A DNA stretch of 64,000 nucleotides from Portevinia maculata (Eukaryota > Arthropoda > Insecta > Diptera > Syrphidae), in the NCBI GenBank assembly GCA_949715645.1, contig OX454525.1, forward strand, positions 251,054,700 to 251,118,699, written 5' to 3'. The translations under genes and the position numbers were made by a program. This document shows positions 29,153 through 39,790 of this stretch, piece after piece; positions within the stretch are counted from its first letter, which is position 1; the number at the start of each line of letters is the position of its first letter. The notes beneath the pieces were generated by a model. That model was not told the origin of the DNA, ran no database searches, and saw only the letters and a list, made by a program, of their open reading frames with translations.

Positions 29153-30660
29153 TTAAACTATCCATCCTGTTCTTCTTTTTTGTGCAGCCTTTTTATTGCT
29201 GCTTTTTTTCTCAAGGAGCGAGATTCCTTTTAATATAGCTTTATTGCTTTTATCCATGCTCTCTATTCTACTTAGGATTTTTTCCATGAACGTTTCCATA
29301 TAATTATTTAATTTAGTTTTTATCGTTTTTGCGACATTATCTACTTTTTTCGATACAGCCTGTGCATATGTCAATACTGTACCCGCTCCTGTTTTTGGTA
29401 CTAACATCTTTTTGATATTTTTATCGGCTATGGGTACTTCTTTTGGCGCTCGCATCTGCAAGTCCTTTATGTCTTTAGGTGCGTCCTTTTTTGTATTTGG
29501 CATAGCTTGGTTATGCATTTTGTCTTTTGCTAATTGAATCTGTTTAGCAACTAAGAAGCCTCTATAGTTGGCTGGGTGCTTTTCGTTGCAATTAGCGCAT
29601 TTTGTTGGTTCTTCTTTTTTCTTCGTACAATCTTTAGTATGGTGGTTTCCTGCACACTTTACGCATCTTGGATTAGAGCTGCAGTATTTATTCGTATGTC
29701 CGTACTTTTGACAATTCTTGCACTGTGGTACAAGTTTTGATTTCCTTACGGCATGAATCTCTACCTTCATTCCAAGGATGTCTTTAATATCGTATATCTT
29801 TTTGATATTTTCGTCGTGCTCAAAAGTTAGCATACAAATTGGAAGCGGTACTTTGCTTTTAGATTTCAGCATATTGACAGCTTCTAGTATCTTTAGGGTT
29901 TTCCTTCTTAGATCTGTAACTACACTCTCTGGCGAGCATGAGAAGTGTTGTTTCTTTACAACAACCTTAATTGGCCTAGTTTGTTTATTCTCATAAGAGT
30001 ACCATTGCACTTTTTTTTGGTTAAGTATTTTGGTAAGTCTCCTATAAAAATCTTCTTCATCTACATTTATTTTAATGTCATTACCATTTATTAGCATTGT
30101 ATTAGCTTTAATTTTATTTTCCTCCAATGACTTAACTAAGCTTTCAGGTTTGACTGGCTTTTGAATTTTATTTTATTTATTTGGAACATAATTCGTAGCT
30201 TGATAGCTTTCTTTCGGAGAAGAGATCTTTGGGGATGTGCTCATTTTCCGTTTTTTATTTTTGTTCCCGTTTTTGGGTTTCCTTTCTGTCTCTTTTAGTA
30301 GTTCTTCCTCATCAGTTGAGAACTCAACTACTTTAATTATTTTTTTTTTTTTATTTGTTTTGGCTGTTGATCTGATTTTTCAACGTTTGCAACTCCTAAT
30401 TTCTTCTAGTTGCTTAAACCCACCTCTTTCCTTGCAGACTTCTGAATATTTAGCATTCAGAGTTTGGTTTTCATCCATTTTACATGATGATGGGGGTGAT
30501 CTCTCTACCCTCTTACTTTCTCGAAAAGGGTTCTCGGTAAGCAATAAATGCCCCCCCCCCCCCCCCCCCCAGAATCCATGGGACCGACCTCCGAAGAGGG
30601 TGGATTTACCACTTTAAATGGCATACCACCTGGGGTATTAAAATCTTTTGTTTTGTTCAT
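29153..30660 (-). pseudogene. Jockey B ORF1: gag-like, zinc knuckles
   Basis: Starts MNKTKDFNTPGGMPF at 30660. A run of 20 C (30551-30570) encodes a poly-Gly stretch and probably shifts the frame; the sister element has only four G here. The readable body is 30127-29153. It is an RNA-binding region followed by CKNCQKYGHTNKYC, CVKCAGNHHTKDC and CANCNEKHPANYRGF at about 29570-29730. The last knuckle has Phe where Cys is needed. The tail is Lys-rich and ends GWIV. It is the gag-like partner of ORF2. Confidence 0.85.
30551..30570. repeat. 20-base C run in jockey B ORF1
   Basis: An uninterrupted C20 (G20 on the coding strand). The homologous site in jockey A (about 5481-5484) is GGGG. It is either a strong slippage expansion or an assembly artefact. 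Confidence 0.85.
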
Positions 30661-30890
30661 TGCATGTTTTAATTTTAACTTTTGTGAAAAGTTTAAACGG
30701 TTTGGATTATAGTCGCCTTCCACGACAGGCATGCCTACCTTGGGTGCACAGCCGCTCCTAACATGGAGAACAGACGCTGACCAGGGAGCCGCCCAATATG
30801 GGTCAGACGCTTCTGGGTTAATGTAACTAGGGTCCGCGGAGTCGTTGCTCCCGTTACCTCTCTTTCTTTAGAGAAGTACCCCTTGCGGGT

Positions 30891-30900
30891 ATGTCACTAG
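30891..30900. repeat. Target duplication of jockey B, right copy (ATGTCACTAG)
   Basis: Matches 25933-25942 and marks the 5' end of jockey B at 30890. Confidence 0.93.
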
Positions 30901-33429
30901 TCGCGGCTGTTGATTGAACAAAGATGTCTAGCGAAGGCAGGTTGAGGATAGCCTCCAGTCCTGCGGTTGAAGTTGTCCTCATCGCACTGGTTGTGCCGAT
31001 GCACGCTAGTCTCTGAACTTTTGTAAGAGCCTTTAGGTAGGTGGCTTTATTGGTTGCCTGCCACCATACGAGACTGCCATATGTCAGTATGGGTCTTACT
31101 ATTGCCGTGTACATCCGCAGTTTAATTTTGGGAGAGGCTCCCCAAGGTTTCCCAAAGATTTTGCTGCAGGAGTAAAAGGCTATTGTGGCTTTTTTTGATT
31201 CTTTCATTGGTGTTCATTTTCCAATTTAGTTTTTTGTCTAGTATGAGTCCCAGGTACTTCGCACTGCCAGAGATTCTGAGGGGTGTACCGCCAACAGAAG
31301 GTGTGACAAACGGTGGTATTTTCCTTTTACCGCTAGGCCACTGTGCCTTGCCCAGTTGTCGAGGGTTTTGAGAGCCCCTTTTGATTTGCTCGGTGAGTGT
31401 TGGCAGGAATTTACCTGTTGCCAACAGCACGACGTCATCAGCATAAGCTGTTGTTCTAACGCCACTATTCTTGAGCTGCATAAGCGCTTCATTCAGAACA
31501 ATGACCCATAGCAGCGGGGAAATAACCCCTCCCTGAGGAGTCCCTCTAGAGGCGTAAGCTTCTAGCCTAGAGCTCCCAAGTTCTGCTATAATGTGCCTTT
31601 CTTCGAGTATGCTGATAATCCAGTTGATAATAGAATTATCAATCATAAGCTTACTTAGCGTTCTGCGTACAGCGCCAATATTGACATTATTGAACGCTCC
31701 TTCAATGTCTAAGAAGGCCAAGGTGTACTCTTTGTCCTTTAGTGTTTTATCGATTGTGCCGATAACACAGTGTAGCGCGGTTTCCACACTTTTACACTTT
31801 GTATTGGCATGTTGAGCCGGGGATAAGTCTTCCGGACGAAGCCTGCTACGAATGTGTATGTCTATCAGTCTTTCCAAAGTTTTCAGTATGAAGGAAGTGG
31901 GGCTTATTGGTCTGAAGTCCTTTGCATTGCTGTGATTTGCCTTCCCAGCCTTTGGTATGAAAATAACCTTCACTTCTCTCCATGTTCTTGGTATATATCC
32001 CTGTGTGAGACTGCCAATATAGAGTTCCTTTAATACCGGAATAATGGTTTTGACAGTCTTTTGCAACATAATGGGGATGACTCCATCGAGCCCTGGAGAC
32101 TTATAGGGAGAGAAGGATTGGATGGCCCATTCTATTCTCTCTTCCGTTATCAAGTCTCTAGGGCGGATCGTTTCCCCAGTAATGTTGGTGCGTACATCGA
32201 GACAAGGCTGAGTGGTGCAGCCTGGAAAGTGTGTGTTCACTAGTAGGTTTCAAGACTCCGAACAGGACTCGGTCCAGTTTCCTTCAGGTTTCTTGAGGGA
32301 TCCCAGAGTTAATGGTTCTCTGGTTAGAACTTTCCTTAATCTCGCGGTTTCCGTAGTGCCCTTTAATTCGTCACAGAAGTTTTTCCATGATTGGCGCTTG
32401 GATCTCTGAACTTCATTTTTGAAGCTTCTCTGACTGGCTTTGTATATTTCCCAGTCAGAGTCTAGTTTCGTCCTGTTTGTCGTATTAAGAAGTTTCCTTG
32501 TTTCCTTCCTAATTTCGGCCAGTTTCTTGTTCCACCAAGGGGGTGAAATTTTATTCTTTCGTTTTACGACCGGGCATGCCCTTACGAAAGCCTCTTTGAA
32601 AACAGATACTACTTTCGAGGCTTTCAGGTCGATCGACCGACATCGACCTGAAAGCCGAGAAAGTAGTTTCTGATTAAGAATTAAGATTGCCTTCTTGTAA
32701 AAGATCTTTACTTTTCTCGATCTCCTTTCTAAGGGACTTGACTGGGGAGGTTCACAGCAGTTCCCTACAATGAACTCAATCAATCTATGATCGGAGAAGG
32801 AATGCACATTCAGAACATTCCATTTATCAATAGTAAGGGTGCTGGAGTTGTTAAACAACGTTATATCTATAACTTCCTGCCTATTTCTAACTACGAATGT
32901 TGGTTCGTCTCCTCTATTGGCTACTAGAAGATTGTTTTCAATAATGAATTCAAAAACTGACTCACCTCGTGTGTTGATATCTAAGCTGCCCCATTGCGAA
33001 TGGTGGGCGTTTGCATCACAACCCATTATCAGGTCCCATTCCTCCTGTTCCGCTTTGTGGACTAAGGCGTGGGTGATTGGAGCTGGCGGTCCTTCGTCTT
33101 CAAAAGGCATGTAAACGGCTGATATAATCAGTGGGGGGGATCCCCCTCCGTTCAAGCCTTACCACGGTCTGGTCTGGATTGCTGTAGGTAGATAGAAGTA
33201 ATAGTTTAATATATTTTCTAGCTACTATACAAGTTCTATTCTTACACTCCGCGTTAAGCGGTTTGATGCTGTAGGTTACTAAATCTTTATGGTTTAGCCC
33301 ACATATTTTGCCACGGGATATCCATGGCTCTTGCACCAAGGCGACGTCTATTTTCCTGTCACCTAAGAGATGGATGAGGTTAGAGCTAGCAGCTATGCGG
33401 TGGTGTAGGTTTATTTGTGCTACCTTCAT
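30901..33429 (-). pseudogene. LINE A ORF2: endonuclease and reverse transcriptase, broken
   Basis: Begins with ATG at 33429 in an ATGA overlap with the ORF1 stop. Endonuclease motifs are VAQINLHHRIAAS, VQEPWISRGKICGL, MGCDANAHHSQWGS and HSFSDHRLIEF. Reverse transcriptase has YKSPGLDGVIP, FRPISPTSFILKTLERL, LAFLDIEGAFNNVNIG, TPQGGVISPLLW and AYADDVVLLA. It reaches AILNLPSLDIFVQSTAATS, where jockey B is inserted. There is a frameshift in a G run near 33135, a stop near 32250 and shifts near 31370 and 31200. RNase H continues at 25932. Confidence 0.88.
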
Positions 33430-35357
33430 ACTGGACTTACCTGGTATTCCACCGCCCACCTCTTTCTCTCAGTTCTTTCCGTAAAGGGTCGAACCTTGCA
33501 TCTGGTAATACCAGTGCGAACTTTGTTGTTGAACCTTCCCAGCAAAGGCATTGATATATGTAAAACCACAATCTCGGTGCCTATCTCGGAATGTTCACCT
33601 ACCTCGAGCGCCTCCCAGTTCTCACTACGGAGTTCAGGATTTAGATGCCGTAGGTTTCTTTCGATTCTTTCTTTTGGGATATGTGGGCCGGGAATCGAAA
33701 TCCGACCCTTTGGTCTCGTAAGTTCGTACAGGTCCTTCTTTACGACAAGTCGTAAGTCGGCATTTGCCCATGAAGCCTGTGCAGTTTCAACAAAAGTTTT
33801 CAACCAGTTCAACGTAAATTCGTTGTCACACGACAGGAGCTTAAAACCTTTAAAGGTAGAGAGTTGCTCAAAGAGGGGTAGCTGACCCTCTTTGTTAACG
33901 ATAGTTCTGTTAACACCATCTAGAATGCGCAACTCTATGAGTCTCCATTGGTCTTTGCTTAACCTGCGGTCTGGCTTGTTGAAGTCGACAACCGCTACCT
34001 GGAGATTTGGGTTGGTAGCAATCGTTTTGGGCTTCTTGCTGACCCTACTAGAGGGTGGCGATATTGTATCGTCATGCATACCTCTCTTTGAACTTCCCGC
34101 CATCGGCCCGGATGCTTCTCCGGAGATTGAGGTGGACGGCAAAAGGCTTTCCCTCCTCGTTCCGGTAATTTCTCCAGCTGTCCGCCTAGTCGTCCCTGGA
34201 AAGTGTCGTCTATCGGTCGCGTCTTGTTGTCGTATGTCGCGTACGTTTGGGGGTTGTTTGGAACAGCTTGGAGTCGGGTGATTTCGAGGCGTTTGCTGGC
34301 CTAAGTCTCTCATCGACTGAGGTGGGGAGCAAGCGGCTTCCCGCCCGAAGAGGACTTCTCTCCTTTTTACCCCGTTTGTCGACGTTATCCCTAGTGGACC
34401 CTGCGTGCTTGAGCGTGTTGCGGGCTCTGTCCAGAGCCGCTCTTTCCTTGTCCGTGTAGGACTTCGGATCACGCTTTCCAAGCCGCCGAATAAGACGAAT
34501 TGCGTTCTGTCTCTTGTTGCGTGGTGTCGTTTTTGTAGCGTCCCTTGTCTTTGTCTGTGTAGAGATTGGATGCGGCAGGCGGCGCATCCTGAACTACTCT
34601 ACCAGTCCTCACTACTGTCGCAAAGCTATCTACGGTGGAATTACCCTTATCTACAGGACTGCAATCGCTTGACGCTGCAGGTAACGAAGATTTCTCCTCC
34701 TGAGAAAAGCAGAGACTTGTCTCTTTCGGATCTTTCAGCGCTTCCGTGCAACCGTCATCCTGAGATTATCTCACACTCAACTGCGGGACAGCCCCGATCA
34801 TCGTTGAGGAGATTGGATCCTCACATGGCTTCTGTGTTGCCACTGAGAGAGTTGGAAACTCCACGCTAGTCGATGGAGCTACCTTTGGTCCTGACTGGCA
34901 AAGGCTTGTCGAGGATTTGGGTGGCCCCATCAGCGTGCCACTGCTCGAGTTATCCGAGGGTGCAGCTGTCAGCGGCGAGCAGTCTATTGGATTGCCCCCC
35001 GATGCGGATCGCTCCTGGAGGTGTGCTCGCGCATTGTGGAGTCTCTTTCTACCGTTCTCGTTCTTTCCATTTTTTTGTCCCTAGCCTCTTGACTTTTAGC
35101 TTACAGTTTTTGGCATATTTTGAGCTGGTAGAACTGCAGGAGAACGATGAACTAGCGATAGATCATGTGTCGCTAGAATCCAGAAGTAGTTTTTCCAGAT
35201 TTGTGTCAATCGCTCCAACGCTTTCCACGTCCGATATGATTAGGAGTGCATCTTCCGCATCTGCTCCTTTTTTCCGGTCAGTGCTGCTTGTGCTAGGAGC
35301 GCCTGGCCGGTCCGCGCCCTTCGCTTTTTGAAGGTTGTTATTTTTGTTTTGCTTTGA
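33426..35357 (-). pseudogene. LINE A ORF1: gag-like, frameshifted
   Basis: The N-terminus MSKQNKNNNLQKAKGADRPG starts near 35357. The middle (RLGKRDPKSYTDKERAALDRA, about 34480) matches RLGKKPEKDWSQQERES in LINE C. The C-terminal domain VAVVDFNKPDRRLSKDQWRL ... LLSCDNEFTLNWL ... ADLRLVVKKDL resembles the DUF4780-type domain found in ORF1 of this LINE group. It lies in three frames with breaks near 34480 and 35160. The stop TGA (33428-33426) overlaps the ORF2 ATG as ATGA, a termination-reinitiation arrangement. It has no CCHC knuckles, unlike jockey. Confidence 0.78.
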
Positions 35358-35589
35358 CATTTTTATTTTGATTTTGGGTCGCACGAGTAAGGGGGAAGAA
35401 GATGTCCGCCTGCACTCACCCCCTGTATGCAGGTAAGATGAATTAAATTAAAACTGAAGGTCCCCAGGTATTCAGAGCTTGCGCTAACGACTGGGCACCC
35501 CCCCAGCCATGCAGGCCTCGGCGCATCGTATCTTGCCTTGGGATCGTCTCTGTCTGAAAGAGAGAGGACGACAAGTGGTTTGGTCCGCG

Positions 35590-35721
35590 ATAGGACTTTC
35601 ACAGAGAATAATGACTGCTATGACCCTAAGACCTAGGATCACGAACGGATGGTACCTAACCTAGGCTCCACTATCCGCCACCCGTGGTCGCGCCTGGTAG
35701 GGAACCACCCCCCAGAACTGT
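35590..35721 (-). promoter_or_regulatory. Structured 5' end of LINE A
   Basis: Minus strand: CTGGGGGGTGGTTCCCTACC, AGGCGCGACC, GGGTGGCGGATAG, then CCTAGG ... TTCGTGATCCTAGG and TAGGGTCATAGCAG. The hairpin CCTAGG/CCTAGG replaces CCTCGG/CCGAGG of E1. GATCACGAACGGATGG on the + strand at 35637-35652 marks the loop. Confidence 0.65.
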
Positions 35722-35731
35722 TAATGAATAG
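35722..35731. repeat. Target duplication of LINE A, right copy (TAATGAATAG)
   Basis: Partner of 24745-24754. Confidence 0.92.
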
Positions 35732-36030
35732 AACGTTATTTGCGGATGGGGATTGTGGTCGTTATGTGATGGCGGCGATAAACAGAGGCTGCCGGCAAGA
35801 TGGCGTTCTGTTTCCACAGCTATGGTGCATGCTGGCCGACTCTCTGTTAAACGCACTCAATAGTTCTAACGTCTACGCTCAGGCGTACGCTGATGATGTT
35901 GCTGTTCTTTCTGTTGGATCATGCCGAGCGACTGTCTGCGCCAAAGCGCAGGCGGCCCAAGACTTGATCGACGATATGTGCACTAGGAATGCGCTCTCGG
36001 CCAATCCTCTCAAAACTGAGGGCGCTATAT
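35732..36030 (+). pseudogene. LOA LINE copy 2, RT core (right piece)
   Basis: Resumes exactly where 24754 stops. It reads RTLFADGDCGRYVMAAINRG, then LFPQLWCMLADSLLNAL, NVYAQAYADDVAVLSVGSC and TRNALSANPLKTE. The YADD box is intact, but QDGVLFP replaces QGGVMSP, so the polymerase is damaged. It ends abruptly at about 36030, where a different LINE begins on the minus strand; the RNase H half is lost. Confidence 0.88.
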
Positions 36031-37402
36031 TAAACCACAATGGACAACCATAAGCGATGATTGGCCTCATAAGACCCACGCAGCATATGACCTTCACTCT
36101 GGAATCAAGTTGACTGCTAAAAAACCGTCTCCTTGTCAGAGCATAAGCCTTCTTGGCCCCAGCAAGACATGCAAATATAAGTCTATTGAAATACAAATAC
36201 TGGCCAAGCCAGATACCCAGATATTGAACTACACTTCTCACCGCCAATGGTTGCCCATTTTGTCCAATTATGGCAAATTTCTTCCAGTTTTTTCTGGTAT
36301 CCCTAGGCCTAAGCCAATAATGTTTTGAACAAGATTGGTTCCGTCTTTTGAAAGTTGATTTTCAACTTCCATTCGTCGCAGTTTCCCTTAATTTGATCGA
36401 AGTCAAGCCGCAAAAGAATGTTTATGACCTTGATTTTAGGACCTGATCTATATGCCATCAAATAGTCTCCATAGGCCATAGCATATCTGAGTGAACGCAT
36501 CAGATCACTCGTGTAAATGTTAAACAGGATTGTAGAATTTACCCCCCCTGCTGTAAACTGTTTTTAATTTCAAAGACTCTGCTCGAAGTCACGTTGCCGC
36601 ATTTTGTTACATATAGCAAAGGTTTGTACATTCCCTGCCTGGTCAACTTGTAGAAAAGCCCCTCAAACCATACGGTGTCGAAAGCCTTCTCAAAACCAAC
36701 CAGACAAGCACCCGTGCATTTGTTCTTGTATTTATTCCACTGAATGTCGAAACCAATTTCGATGCCGCATGAATAGTGTCATGCGCCGCCCTGAAATCAA
36801 ACTGGTTGTCCGAAATTATGTTATTGTCCTCGACCCATTTCAACAGGGCTCTATTGACATCTTTTTTAAAGACCTTGCAAATATTCGGAAGCAAATTAAT
36901 CGACCGGAGATTGACATGGTTCGTTTCATTTTTACGTTTTTTAGGGTGTACCACAGCAACCTTCCAAAGCGCCAGATAATGTGCATTGTCTCAATACGAC
37001 GTTTGGTACACTATCCACTACCGCCGAGTTTTTATTCTTTACTGACTCGAAGATGCACAGAAGCTCATCCTTTAATACGAACAAATGCGTTGCATCTCGG
37101 CCATTGGCGACAAATGCATTAGCATTGTTGTCATCATTGAACACGGTGAATCCGTTATTCTCAGATCGCCAATTCTCAAGTTCGGCGCACAGATAGAAAT
37201 GGCTCAGAAGAGCCCTATTCTCAATGTCGTGGTTACGGCGAACAGGATTGTTCACCGTTTGCACGTCCTCGAAACCAGCGCGTAGCAAATCCACTTTCTC
37301 CTGTGGGTCCTCGACCACGAAGTACAACACTCTAACGCACAACGTCAGCATGTCTAAATTTATATTTCAACTGTTATTTCTCTCAGCAATGTTGCCTTAA
37401 TA

Positions 37403-38337
37403 AAGGGTTTTTCAACAGGGACGCTAGAAGAGTAGAGCAACAGGGACAGCAAACGACGCCGAATATCTTGCAGCTCTTTTGACATTTCTCTTCAGTAAGG
37501 TTTGCCATTTCATGGTGGAAAGATATACGAGCCAACAACGAGTCAAAATTATTAAAATTTACTACCGAAATTCGGAGTCAGTGGCCTCAACGTTAAGAGC
37601 GCTACGTCCAATTTATGGTCGTCATAATCGTCCTAGCAGATCAACAATTGAGCGTCTAGTGGAAAAATTCGAATCCACAAGCACAGTACAAAATGTTCCC
37701 GTGCCAGTGAGACAAAGAAGTGCCCGTAGTGTCGAGAATATTGCTGCCGCTGAGGCTTCAATTGAAGAAAGCCCAAATGTGTCTCTCACACGTCGTCCTC
37801 AAGCGTTGGGCATCTCTGTGGCGTCGTTGGGCATCTCTGTGACGTCGTTGTGGCCCCAATTGGATGATATGGACTTGGAGGACATGTGGTTCCAACAGGA
37901 CGGCGCCACAAGTCACACAGCGAATGCCACAATCAATTTATTGGAAACCAAGTTTGGAAACCGTGTTATCTCTCGAAATGGTCCAGTCGCTTGGCCGCCT
38001 CGGTCGTGCGATTTGACGCCGTTAGACTATTTCCTGTGGGGCTACGTCAAGTCTATGGTCTATGCCAACAAGCCAGCGACGATTGATGAACTTCGTACGA
38101 ATATCGAACGTGAAATTGCAGCAGTATCGACCGATTTATGCTTGAAAACCGACGAAAGTTGGGTTTAGGGTCTGGACTTCTGCAAGCGTGCCCGTGGTGG
38201 CCATGCAAAAGAAATCGAATTCCATACATAATGCAATCGAATGTACTTTCACAGGAATAAAGAATTTCATTGATTTCCAAAACCGTTTTTGTTTTATTTA
38301 AAAAAAACTTTTGTAGCGCTCTTATTGAAAAACCCTT
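37403..38337 (+). mobile_element. Mariner-like element, internally deleted
   Basis: Terminal repeats: AAGGGTTTTTCAACAGGGAC on the left and, inverted, AAGGGTTTTTCAATAAGAGC on the right. TA flanks at 37401-37402 and 38338-38339. The 935-bp length is short for a full element because the middle of the transposase gene is missing. A second, truncated copy lies inverted at 39791-40075. Confidence 0.85.
37512..38231 (+). pseudogene. Mariner-like transposase, internal deletion and stop
   Basis: The first ATG of the conserved start is at 37512 (MVERYTSQQRVKIIKIYYRN), a helix-turn-helix region (DUF4817-like), followed by RPSRSTIERLVEKFESTSTV. The centre collapses into a short duplicated stretch (LGISVASLGISVTSLWP), so the first catalytic Asp region is lost. 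The second catalytic block MWFQQDGATSHTA and the last, WPPRSCDLTPLDYFLWG, remain. A TAG near 38166 truncates the tail; the frame then continues to KEIEFHT and TAA at 38231. Cut-and-paste activity is not possible. Confidence 0.85.
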
Positions 38338-38400
38338 TATAAAAATGTTTTGAATTTCATTATTACTAGCAATGATGGTTTCGTCACACATAGACGACCA

Positions 38401-39788
38401 ATATTAATGACATTGTTTTGAAGTAGTGACATTATTGTGACATTATTATTGACCCTGTAGGTTCAACAATAGTTAATAATAAGTTCCCAAAAATTCTAGC
38501 TAACACGAAGAAACATTAATAAAATTATTTCGATAAAAAGTACACCTACTACACTTTTTAACACATATGTAAATACCATACTTTAACTTTAACACAGAGT
38601 TATGATATAATCTTACTCCTGAATAATGTTAATAATGTCAAAAGGAGCGAAAATGTGTTTCTTCTGCACGCAATCGGCGCGGCGATCTTTCTAACTAATT
38701 TGTGTTCGTAAACGTTATGACAGAGAGGAGGTTATTTTGTAAACACAGTGAGGCAGTTCACAAACCAGGGTGATACGCGGTACGGATAGTCGTAGGCCAT
38801 AAGCGTTATATCGCAACAGTTCTGTATCGCAGCATGCAGATTGTACAACGATACGTATTCGTATTGCGTCCAATATATCGCCTCAGAGTGAGCGGAGAAG
38901 CGGTACCTATACCATCTTTTTTTGGTCGGAAAAGGGAAAAATCCACTAAATTCGGCAATTTCGCGGTATATGTAGATATCGAAATGTAAAAAAGAGGAAA
39001 ATACAAGAATATATCAAAAAGAAAAAAAATCAAATACAAATGTTATTGAAAAATTCGTATACGCTTATATCAATCAATCAACCGACATTGTTACAACTTC
39101 GTCATTCCGTCGTTGTCATCTTCAACGCCAACGCACTAGAATTGGCATCACTTTTGGTGACTTTTCTCCTTTTTAGCAGTTTGGCGGAGTAAACCTGGCT
39201 TTGTTTTTAAAAAGTGGTAGAACGCCTGAATATCTATGTCCAATTGCGTTTCACAGTGTCGACTTTTAATCGAAACTTTTCTTACATGTTAGTACGTTCA
39301 TGGATGCCATAAGAATATCTCTGCAGCGCCACCAAAACCACAGCACTTGTCGTAAAAGGTGGCGAAGGGAGGAAATCAATTATAGGCAATTTCAACATTC
39401 AGGTGAGCCTAGCGACACGTTTAATACATGTCTTGAAGCTCTCCCACAAGTGTGCATGCAAATCCGTCGGTTAACACGATTGCAGATCATGTCATTAAAG
39501 AACGATCAAACAGCAATTAATAACAGGAGCATGCACGAGCACGTGTCGAAATCGTATAAAAAAGGTAGGCATACGAACTCGCTTTCATAGATCAGTAGGG
39601 AGGCAGTAAAGTTATGGCCCCTTTAATCCGAAGGGACAACGCTAGGCCTGCTAGGCCTGCGTAAGTAATTTAAATTTTTGTTTATGAATACAAAAAAAGC
39701 AGATTTTTGTTAATCAGATGCCTACCAAACGCCGTATATATACTCGTATCATTTACTTTTATAAAATGCGAATGGAATTTCGAGTATG
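38401..39788. other. No gene seen; unassigned DNA between mariner copies
   Basis: It holds only short frames. One of 96 codons (39300-39590, QRHQNHSTCRKRWRRE) has no family match and is basic and ordinary in composition. There is a short direct repeat CTAGGCCTG near 39645. No repeats or terminal motifs were found. Confidence 0.5.
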
Positions 39789-39790
39789 TA

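Larger units (their letters stand above)
26220..29165 (-). pseudogene. Jockey B ORF2: endonuclease and reverse transcriptase, broken
   Basis: The start ATG at 29165-29163 overlaps the ORF1 stop by 13 bases. Endonuclease motifs are ILEWNANGIENRKDEI, AGGDFNAKNKYWGSRL and DSDHSTILLT. Reverse transcriptase has KKAPGFDLISG, SYRPISILP, IFLDIAQAFDKVWHKGL and FADDTAVLA. There are in-frame stops near 29030 and at 27598-27600, frameshifts in 26928-27036, and the LTR at 27804-28133 between KKY and LTNLT. There is no RNase H. The final part ends FELST at 26220. Confidence 0.87.
25943..30890 (-). mobile_element. Jockey-type LINE B (minus), with a nested solo LTR
   Basis: Poly-T at 25943-25957 is the A tail read backwards. 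ORF2 runs 29165 to 26220 and ORF1 30660 to 29153. The 5' UTR reaches 30890 and includes GGTAGGCATGCC and GGCGAC blocks shared with jockey A. It is flanked by ATGTCACTAG. A 330-bp LTR is inserted in ORF2 (27804-28133). Stops, frameshifts and a 20-base C run in ORF1 show that it is dead. Confidence 0.88.
24755..35721 (-). mobile_element. LOA-clade LINE A (minus), with nested jockey B
   Basis: The 3' tail is at the left: (CTAAC)n on the minus strand, seen as GTTAGGTTAGGTTAGG at 24755-24770. Next come the 3' UTR with the family hairpin, then ORF2 parts at 24884-25932 and 30901-33429, ORF1 at 33426-35360, and a 5' UTR to 35721 with the conserved hairpins. It is flanked by TAATGAATAG. A jockey LINE is inserted at 25943-30890. 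Without the insert it is about 6 kb. Many frameshifts and stops show that it is old. Confidence 0.85.
36031..38400 (-). pseudogene. I-like LINE fragment, reverse transcriptase only
   Basis: From right to left on the minus strand: LKDELLCIFESVKNKNSAVV (about 37045), NLRSINLLPNICKVF, WVEDNNIISDNQFDFRAAHD (about 36820), a decayed YADD box (YAMAYGDYLMAYRSG, about 36455) and KINFQKTEPILF. The last part is RFFSSQLDSRVKV and GLMRPIIAYGCPLWFNI (about 36060). The text resembles I-factor-like LINEs. Frameshifts are frequent, and a mariner element is inserted at 37403-38337. The outer limits are approximate. Confidence 0.68.

Noticed and set aside
33415..33885. Plus-strand frames of 100-160 codons at 33.4-35.3 kb and similar ones elsewhere
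   Set aside because: They are antisense shadows of LINE A ORF1/ORF2 and of the other minus-strand LINEs, with no domain sense.
39300..39590. A small host gene of 96 codons
   Set aside because: No conserved motif, no neighbour support, no splice or promoter signal beyond chance.
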